Under the pieces are notes generated by a model, which worked only from the letters and a program-made list of their open reading frames with translations, was not told the DNA's origin and made no database searches. Both the position numbers and the translations under genes were made by a program. A stretch of 64,000 nucleotides of DNA from assembly GCA_026018925.1 (NCBI GenBank), contig JAKSZU010000016.1:32545377-32609376 (forward strand), read 5' to 3'. This document shows, one piece after another, positions 13,101 to 23,302 of this stretch (the stretch's first letter is position 1; each line of letters begins with the position of its first letter). This DNA is from Tupaia tana (lineage: Eukaryota > Chordata > Mammalia > Scandentia > Tupaiidae).

Positions 13101-14327
13101 AGAGGCATGCAGGGGAGGTGATCTGCAATCTCTCTGCAGTTCTGTTTTTCTCCCTTTGTGCAGCAGTGGGAATTGAAGAGTATTCTGATCCTGACAGTAT
13201 TGAGATGTTCAACTGCTGATCACTTAGACCTGTCTAGATGCTCAGTGTGTGGAGGCTGAGCAGCAAAGTGATGAATGTAAAAGAAAAAGGAAAAGAATAC
13301 AAAGAGAGAGAAAAAAAAAAGAAAAAAACAATAAAAAATTTTATGTATTTTTTTATGAAAGCAAAAAATGAAAAATGCGTGGCACGCGAGTGCCAAAAAA
13401 AAAGAATTGTTTCCAGCTCAGTTGCAGGAGGCTTCTCAGAAGACTTGTGCTTTTGCCTCTTCACTTGAGATTGGGGTCTGGAGGGTGAAGTCTCAGCAGA
13501 AAATCTTCAGTGGTCTTAGTCCCTGTGGTCCCTCCAGCGGAAGGAGAAGGCTCCAGGGTGGGGCAGTGACTGTTCAATCAGTTGTTCCATATCTGTGACT
13601 TTATCTATAAAATGGGTCGTATGGAATTCACTCAAGTATCCACAAGACAGTGCAGGTCAGTAAAGAAATGAGGCGGTCTGGAGTCTATCCCGACACTGCA
13701 TGACCTTGAATTAGTCACTTCACCTTCTCGAGGTTGCTTAAGTGTCTTCCTCAGCCACTGCCGAGGGGCTGAGGCAAGGGTGGGGGCTGACGTGGGGCAC
13801 CCATTCAACCTGGTTTCAAAGAAAGAAGTAAAATAGAAAAGATCATTTATATTCTTTCACCTTTGTTTTTTGTCGTTGTTGTCTTCCAGGAAATCATTGT
13901 GAAAATTATAACTAAAAAACTTGGAGAGAAGTATCATAAGAAAAAAGGTATTGTTAAGGTAAGGCCATGAAGCTGTGGATGTAATTGTGAAAACAGGTGG
14001 GTGACCAAGGAAGGCTATTTGATATTTCCTGAAAATCGAATCCCGGTAGCAGAAACATTGTGTCTAAGGTTCTTGACACTGAATTTAAAATTGTTGGAGA
14101 AATAATTCTTTTCCAGCCATTGTTTATACTTAATCTTGGTCTTTTTTCTTTCTTGGGGAAGTACTGTGTATGAAATTCCATGGGCATTCCTTAAAAATCT
14201 CAATGTGGGAGTCAGTAGCTATTGTGGTTAAACACACTGGATTCCCACGTGACTGACTGCCATTCAATTCTCGGACCTGACAGCTTGCTTTCTCACTTTC
14301 TCTCTGTTATTCTCTGGTCAAAATACA

Positions 14328-14361
<34 letters not shown>

Positions 14362-14659
14362 GTTAAATTTTAAAAATGTGTTGATTCTTTCTTAAAAAAC
14401 TCAGAGTGGAGACCAGCAGATGGCATAATGGTTATGGTTATGTTGCTGGACTCCACATAGCTGACCATGGTTGGAGCCCCAGACCCGTTGGCTTAAAACT
14501 CGCACTGGGCGCGTGTGCATGCATGCCCAAAATCCTAAGAGGAGGATGGAGGAGAAGGGATTGCAGGGTGACCATCCCCCCCCAGGGAGTGATTTCTCAA
14601 AAAAACCTTGATGTGCATGCATTGCTAGTCAGTAAACATATTCTCTTTTTAAAAAAATA

Positions 14660-14693
<34 letters not shown>

Positions 14694-15629
14694 GTTTTCT
14701 TTAAGTTTGCTGTAGGGCATGTGTACTCATCAGAGAGAGACAGAGAGAGAAGGAGGGAGAGAAAGAGAGAAAGCAAGCCACTAGGTCTAAGACTTGAACT
14801 GCGGGTGGCCTCCTCAGAGTCCAGCACCTTTACCACTACTCCACCTGCTGACCCCTGTATTTTCTTTTAATATTGGCAATATAATTATCAATATGTGTCC
14901 AGCTCTCAGAAGAACTTCCTTGTGTCTCTACCTAAGAGACTATCTTTTTTTTTCCAATTTTTAAAAATTTAACTTTATTTATTTATTTACCTATTTTTTA
15001 AAATTTGAGCAGAGAAGGGCAGAGAGAAAGAGGGAAAGTGAGAAACCAGCTACTAGATCCAGGACTCGAACCGCAGTTGGCCATATAGGAGTCTAGAGCC
15101 CTTAACCACCATGCCACCTGCCAGTCCCAAGACTACCTTTGTCTCCTCTAGGAGTTTAAAGTTTGTATCAGCGTGACCATTCTTTTCTCCCGTTCACTTT
15201 TCTCAAATATAGTTACATTTTAGCACCTAGCCTTGTACATGCATAAATTGCCCTTCTACCAATACTTGAAGCCAGGCAAAATTACTTATCTCACTAGGTT
15301 TCTTTCTTTTTTTGGGGGGGGAGAGGTTTTCGCTATAGGGTGCGTGCGCTCGCCAGACAGACAGAGAGAGACATAGAGACAGAAAGCGAGAAATCACCCC
15401 CCAGGGCCGATAGTCACGCCTCAATCCCTTCTCCATTCTCCTCTCGGGATCTTGGACATGCATGCACACGTGCCCGGCGTGAGTTTTAAGCCACCGGGTC
15501 CGGGACGCGAACCGCGGTCGACTACGTGGGAGTCCAGCGACATAGCCATTACGCTAACTGCTGATTCCCTCACTAGGTTTCTTGAAGCACATTTTTTTAA
15601 AGGTTTTTGCCATAGGGCATGTGTACTTG

Positions 15630-15673
<44 letters not shown>

Positions 15674-18600
15674 AAGAGATACGGTGAGACAGAAAATGAG
15701 AACTCATCCCAAGAGGGGATGGCTACCCTGCAATCCCTTTTCTTCCCCTCTCTCCTCCTAGGATTTTGGGCACACTTGTGCCCTGCATGATTTTCAAGCT
15801 GCCAGGACTTAAACTTGGCTATGTGGGAGTCCAGTGCCTTAACCACTATACCACCTGCTGATCCCTTGATGTACTATTCTAATATCGCCAGTCTCTTATT
15901 CTTTCCAGATGAAAACCAAACTAAACTCTGAATTGAATTTTATTGTTTAATTTTAATTTAATTTTTTAAGATTTTTGTCATAGGACGTGCACATTTGCCA
16001 GAAACAGAGAAAAAGGGAAAGTGAGAAATCACCCCCTTGGGGGAATGGCCATGTCAAAATCCCTTCTCCTCCATTCTCCTCTCAGGGTTTTGGACATGAG
16101 CACACATGACTGGCATGTTTTCAAGTTAACAGGTCCAGGACTCATCCTGTGGAGTTAGTGATGTGGAATCCAGCACCCTAATCACCACGCCATCGGCTCG
16201 CCCTGAATTGAATTCTTTATTGAGAACCAAAGCAACCATATATGGAATCTAGAAAACAGTATAATTTATAAAAGAAGTAACTCCTATTTTTTTTATTGGA
16301 ACTCATTTGATTTATTTTTGTCCTTTTAAACTAGTGTTCCTGTATTTCTTCTATTATAAAAGTGTCATTTTACATTACAGGAAGTAATTGACAAATATAC
16401 AGCTGTTGTGAAGATGATTGATTCTGGAGACAAGCTGAAACTTGACCAGACTCATTTAGAGACAGTAATTCCAGCACCAGGTAAGTCTGTTTGCAGACTC
16501 TGTAACACATATGCCATCAAAATGAGTGATTACATTCCTAATACCATAGTTTTTTGTTTGTTTACTTTTCTTGGTGGGTAGGGATGTTTCCTTTTCAGAA
16601 TTTTTTTTTTTTTTTTAAAGAGATTTTCACTATAGAGTATGTGTGCTTGCTGCAGAGAGAGAGGGAGACAGAGAAAGACAGAAAGTGAGAAATCCCCCCT
16701 CACCGCCCGGGTGGATGGCCATGCTGCTAGCCCTTCTCCTCCATTCTCCTCTCGGGATTTTGGACATGCATGTCTTGAATGAGTTTTAAGTCACTAGGCC
16801 CAGGACTCAAACTGCGGTTGACTGTGTGGGAGCCCAGCAATGTATTTGACTTCATGAAACATAAGTGTACCAGTCTGCAGATAAAGCTCTTTTGTGGCAT
16901 GAATGAATTTTCCCTTCCTAGAGTTGTGTTTGTTTTTTTTTTTTAAGAATAATAGACATATGAGGTTACTTTTAAAAGTTCACAGAAAAATGAAATTAAA
17001 TTACTAGTTTATTCTGGTGCAAAAAAAATGAAATCCATGCATGTTATTTTTCTTTTTTAAAAATGTGCCAGAGTATGTCTTATATCTGTCAGAGAGAAAG
17101 TGAGAAAGTACCCCGATAGAGCAGTCACACAGCAGTTCCTTCTCCTCCATCTTTCCCTTCTTTTGGGAGTTTGGGTATACATGCACACACACAGTGTATT
17201 TCACAGGCTGCTAGGTCTAGGACTCGAAACACCAAGTTGGCCACATGGGGTACAGTTGCCTTAACCACTACGAACTGGTCCCCCCCCTTTTTTTTTAACT
17301 GTCACAGAGCACATGAACTCGGCAGAAAGGGAGAGGGAGGAAACACTCTCCAATGGCATGCGATCACACCACAATTCCTTCTCCTCTTTTTCTTAATCCT
17401 ATTGGGATTTGGGGTGCATATGAACACACATGTGCCTGGTGTGCTTTTCAAGCTGCTGGGGCCAGGATTCGAACCATAGTCATCCATGTGGGATCTGGTC
17501 CCTTTAACCACTAGGCTGTGGAGTTGTCCCAATATTTCATTCCTTTTTACTGCTGAGTAATGTGTCATGTATGGATGTAAATAAAACTACTGCAGAGTTT
17601 CATGTATAAATTTTTGTGTGGATATATGATTTCTTTTTTTTTTCTTAAGTAAGTAAGTTAAATGGCTCAGTTATATGGTAGGCATAAATTTAAACTTTTA
17701 TAAGACTGGCAAACATTTTATGAATTTTAAAAAGAAATAAAATAAATTTTCTCAGGACCAGCGGGTGGTGTGGTGATTAAGGCACTGGACACTCCCACAT
17801 GGCCAAACGGGGTTCGAGTCCTGAATCTAGTGGCTTGCTTTCTCACTTCCTCTCTTTCTCACTCTCACCTTCTGTCTCTCTCTAGTCAAATTAAAAAATA
17901 AATGAATGAGTAAATAAAATAAAATAAATAATTATTTAAAAAAATGAATAATTTTATTAAAAGAAAATAAATAAATAAAATAAATTTTCTCCAAGTGGCC
18001 TATACTCCTTGTGATTTAACATTAAGATACCTACCTTTAACAAACAAGTGAAAAAAAATTAGTCCTATAGAATAATCAAAGTATTTATAAACCACATGAG
18101 AATTTTTTTAAGAATTATTGATTTATTTAATTTGTTATTATTATTTTAAAATTTTGACCAGAGAGAGAGCAAGGGAAAGTGAGACAGCAAGCTGCCAAGA
18201 TCTGTGACTCATACTGTGGTTGGCCGTGTGGGAGTCTAATATGTGAACCACCATAACCATTTGCTGGCCCCCAGAATATTACACTATTCTTAAATGATAA
18301 AGATCTTCCAAGAGACAAATTTTTATTTTTCCGTGTGTTCACTCCATGTAATGCATTTGCTGTAACCTCGTAGAGGGAAAATGTAGATTCTTTGTATTGA
18401 GTTTTATATTCTTTTCTATTGTAGGGAAAAGAATTCTAGTTTTAAATGGAGGCTACAGAGGAAATGAAGGTACCTTAGAGTCCATCAACGAGAAGACCTT
18501 TTCAGCTACTATAGTCATTGAGACTGTAAGTTTGCTTTGGACAAAGTCAGAAATTTCAAAATGCTTTTAAAAATGTGCCATAGTTCTTTTTAGTTGGATT

Positions 18601-20419
18601 GGTCTTGGTTTTATTTTATTTTAATTTGCCAGAAGGCACATTCACTCACCCAAGGGAGAGAGAGAAAGTGAGAAAGCACCCTCCATGGAGCATGGTCCCC
18701 TGCAGGCCCTGCTCTCAGGATTTTGGGCACTCACACTCGTGCTCACCCGTTTCTTAAGTCACTGAATTTGGACCTTGACCCATGCAGTTAGCAATGTGGG
18801 ATTCAGCCACCTTAACCACCATGTTACCAGCTATCCCAAGTCTTGTTTTATTTTAGAGTTTGAGGGTTTTTTGTTTGTTTGTTTGTTTTTTTGAGAGATT
18901 TTTGCTGTAGGGCATATGTGCTCGCTCAAGAGACAAAAATAGAGAATTCACCCCCGAGGGCTATAGCCATGCCACAGTCCCTTCTCTACCATTCTCCTCT
19001 TGGCATTTTGGGCACACATGCACACGTGCGAGTGAGTTTTAAATTGCTGGGTCTGGGGCTTGAACCACAGTCCACTATGTGAGATACCAGTGGTGTAACC
19101 ATTATGCCATCTGCTGGTACCATGTTTCAGTCTTTTATTCACCTTCTTTTGTATTTGGAAATCTATAAGCTTGTTTTCTCCAAACTATGCCTAGCATATA
19201 ACTCTGCCATTAATAAAGCATTTCATTTTCTGATTATAAAAAGGATATGTATTCATTATATAAAACCTGGAAAAATATGATTTAATGTAAATAATTCTAA
19301 AAATTACCCCTAATGCCCCAGCCAGTGATAACTCTTGTTAATATTTTAGTCTGTTCCTTTTCCAGAATATATAAAATTGTATAGACTATGTACAGTTTTT
19401 TATCCCTCACATCTAATATTTTTTTTTTTTTTTTTTTTTTGGAGAGGTTTTTCGCTATAGGGCGCGTGCGCTCGCCAGACAGACAGAGAAAGACATAGAG
19501 ACAGAAAGCGAGAAATCACCCCCCAGGGGGGATGGTCACACCGCAATCCCTTCTCCTCCCTTCTCCTCTCGGGATCTTGGGCACGCACGCACACGCGCCC
19601 GGCGTGAGTTGTAAGCCACCGGGTCCGAGACGCGAACCGCGGTCGACTACGTGGGAGTCCAGCGACATAGCCATTACGCTAACTGCTGGTTCCCCCTCAC
19701 ATCTAATATTAAACTCAATTTTACATAGGGCATTATAGTCATAGATAATAAGGAAAGAGCCACAAAAATCAACTGTTTTTCTTTTTTAATGTCTCCCCTT
19801 TTTTAATGATGGAGTTAAGGTAGTGTAGATCAATATAGTAATTTAAAGAGCTCTGACATATAAAATTGTTTATTGACTTAGAACTGATAGTTCACTGATA
19901 GTTCTGTGAGTGAGGTCCAAGATGTCTTCAGAAAGAAAAATTCTTTTTTTTAAAAGAATTATTTTATTTCATTTATTATCATCACTACTACTTGTTTAAT
20001 TTGACTAGAGAGAGACAGAGAGAAAGGAATGTAGGAAAGCAAGCCTCCAGGTCTGAGACCAAACCATGGTTGGCCATGTGGGAGTCCAGCGCATTAACCA
20101 CCATGCCAACTTACTGTACTCACCAGAGCGGGGGGGTGGGAGGTAAAGTGAGAAAGCAATCCACCAGGTCCAGGACTTGAACTATGGTTGGCCATGTGGG
20201 AGTCTAGCACCCTCACCATCATGTCACCTGCTGACCCCCACTTTTTAATTTTTTATACGGTACTATGAAATGTAGATCCTGTTTTACATTAGGTTCCTTC
20301 CTAACATCTTTGGTTCAATTGTTATGATTTTCATCAAGAACTAATTTTCTTCTTCACTGCCTATAAGACCCACAGTTTCATCATCTTTTGTAATTTTTTT
20401 AAAATAATTTTTTATTTTA

Positions 20420-20454
<35 letters not shown>

Positions 20455-22798
20455 TTCAAATGAATCACCAGGGGTAGAGGGTGAGAAAGCAAGCTGCCAG
20501 GTCTGGGACTTGAACTGTGGTCAACCATGTGGGAAGTCCAGTACCTCAACCACCATGCCAGCTGCCAGCCCCATCTTTTGTAATATTTTAATTGCTTAAA
20601 GGAATGTTCTGAGATAGAACCACATGAAAAGCCATTCTGCTTGATAGCAAAGCAACCTATACTTGTCTAAGATGAAACCCAACTCCTAATTTTTTTTTCC
20701 CTCTCAATTCTTTTCCCCCAGACTTCTTTTATTTCCAAAAAAATGCAATCTGTGTTGGATGTTGGATGTGCATGTGTCTGTCTGTCCCTGTTTCTTCCTG
20801 TTTTATATAGTCACTTCAACTTTGAAAGTGGTTTCTCCTTTGATTGTTATCATTTCTAGCATCCTTTTTTTGGAGAGGTTTTTTCGCTATAGGGCGTGTG
20901 CGCTCGCCAGACAGACAGAGAGAGACATAAAGACAGAAAGTGAGAAATCACCCCCCAGGGGTGGTCACGCCACAATCCCTTCTCTTCCATTCTCCTCTGG
21001 GGATCTTGGGCATGCACGCACACGCTCCCAGCGTGAGTTTTAAGCCACCGGGTCCAGGATGCGAACCGCGGTATACTACGTGGGAGTCCAACGACATAGC
21101 CATTATGCTAACTGCTGGTTCCCTTGCATCCTTTTTTTAATTTTAATTTATTTTATACATTCAATCACTGTCCACCACTATAGCCTATAAAGTGAATTTA
21201 CCCAACATGAATACACTTCATATCAGTCCAGTTGAAAATACTATACATGTTGGGACCAGCAGTTAGCGAAATGGCTATGTCACTGGACTCCCACGTAGTC
21301 GATTGCGGTTTGAGTCCCAGACCTGGTGGCTTAAACTGAAGCCAGGCACATGTGCATGTGTGCCCAAAATACCGAGAGGAAAATGAAGAAGAAGGGATTG
21401 TGGCATGGCCATCTCCCCTGGGGAGTGATCTCTCTCTTTCTGTCTCTCTGACTGTCCCTGTTGTCTGTCCGGCGAGCACACATGCCCTATAGCAAAAACC
21501 TCTCAAAGAAAAAAAAAAAAAAAAGAAACTACTATGCATGTTATCATCAACAGATAATCATCTATTTCTGTGTCCCATACTTGTCTTGCCTCTCTGTTTT
21601 TCTCCTTGATTCCTTTCCTTACACCATTTCTAGTATCTTAAATTTTAGTGTCAGTTACAATATTTGTAATGTATGCATTTACTAAGCTTTTTTTAAAGAG
21701 ATTTTTGCTATAGTGTGTGTGCCCTCACCAGAGAAACAGAGACAGAGAGATAGAAAGCAAGAAATCACCTCCCCCTCCCCGGGGGGGATGACCACGCCAC
21801 TATCCCATCTTCTGCATTCTCCTCTCAGGATTTTGAGCACACATACACTTGTACCCGGTGCGAGTTTTCAGCCACCTGTTCTGGATTCCAACCACGTTCT
21901 ACTGTGTGGGAGACAAGCGCCATCTGCTGGTCCTTATTAAGCATATTTTTAATAGCTAACAGTTTGTTCCTTCACAACCTTAGCTTTATAGCTATTTGCA
22001 TAATGCACCCAAATGTCTAGTTCCCTTCTTATTCTTCAGATTTTGTAGTTCTCGTCAGAAAAGTGTTTTGTTTTAAGTTTTGCTATAGTGCATTCGTCAG
22101 AGAGAGACAGACAGAGAGAAAGTAAGAAATCAGCCCCCCCGCTCCCCCCAGGGAGGATGGCCACACCCCAGTTCCTTCTCTTCCAGGCTTCTCTTGGGAT
22201 TTTGGCCACATATGCACACACACGTCTGGCATGATTTTCAAGCTGCTGGGTCTAGGACTTGAACTTTGCAGCAAGCTATGTGGGATCCAACACCTTTACC
22301 TCCATGCCACCTGCTGGCCACAGAAAAGTGTATTTGACCCCAGACTTTGAAACACAGCAATGAAAAATTCAGTCTGTTTCATGCTTTATTTTGCAAACAT
22401 ATTTCTTTCATTGTTTTTTTTATTTTTCATTTTTTTCCTTTCAAAGTTCATTTCCTTTTATTCCTATGAGAGAGAAAGGTAGAAAGACAGACAGACACAC
22501 CCTCATCAGAGTCATCACACCTCATTTTACCTGTAGTCTCAGCCAGCCTAATCGCAGGAACCTGCAGTGCACCAGGCGTGCTCAGGGGGCCTCCCCACCC
22601 AAGCCCAGGACCTTTCCCGTGTGGGTCCAGTTGTGTTACCACCGTGCTACCACCTGGCTCCGTGAAATAGCTCCTGTACCTAGAGTCATCATTACATTTT
22701 AAGAGAATGACTTTACTTTTTAAGGAATTACTATTTTTTTTAACTTTATTTTAATTTGACCAGAGTGAGAAAGGGAGGAAGGGGTGGAGGGAGGGAGG

Positions 22799-22829
<31 letters not shown>

Positions 22830-23257
22830 AAAGCAAGTCGCCAGGTCTGGGACTCAAACCACAGTCGGCCATGTGGGAGTCCAGTGCCCTTAACCACTAT
22901 GCAACCTGCCGGCCCTAAGAATGACATTTTAAAAAGCATTTTTAAGAGATGTGATGAGTTAAAAAAAAAAAAAAAAAGGTTAAAATCTCAGTTCAGAGGG
23001 GCTGATGGGTGGCATGGCGGTTAAGGGTGCTAGACTCTCACATGGCTGACTGCAGTTCAGTCCTGGACCTGATGGCTTGCTTTCTCACTTTCTCTCTCAC
23101 TCTCTTTCTCTCTCTCTCAGTCCCTCCCTGGTCAAGTTAAAATAAATAAATAAATAAATGAAGTTGAATAAAATAATTCATTTAAAAATTTTTAAAAAGA
23201 ATTATGTCCTTTTTTAAATTTATCATTGTTGTTATATTTTTATTTGCCCAGAACGAG

Positions 23258-23302
<45 letters not shown>

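Larger units (their letters stand above)
11500..13560 (-). mobile_element. L1/HAL1-like ORF1 relic with 5'UTR
   Basis: Minus-strand translation in several broken frames gives L1 ORF1-type sequence. It has a coiled-coil part near 12829-12729 ([20 protein letters not shown] then [14 protein letters not shown]), a middle part near 12200 ([19 protein letters not shown]), and a C-terminal part near 11735-11620 ([20 protein letters not shown]). No ORF2 follows on the left side, as in the ORF1-only HAL1 (half-L1) elements, but truncation is equally possible. A SINE-B (11743-12001) and a SINE-A (12532-12720) sit inside it. Confidence 0.75.

Noticed and set aside
15635-15670. (GA)n run as an independent regulatory GAGA element
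   Set aside because: It is an expansion of the CT-rich part of a minus-strand SINE-B.
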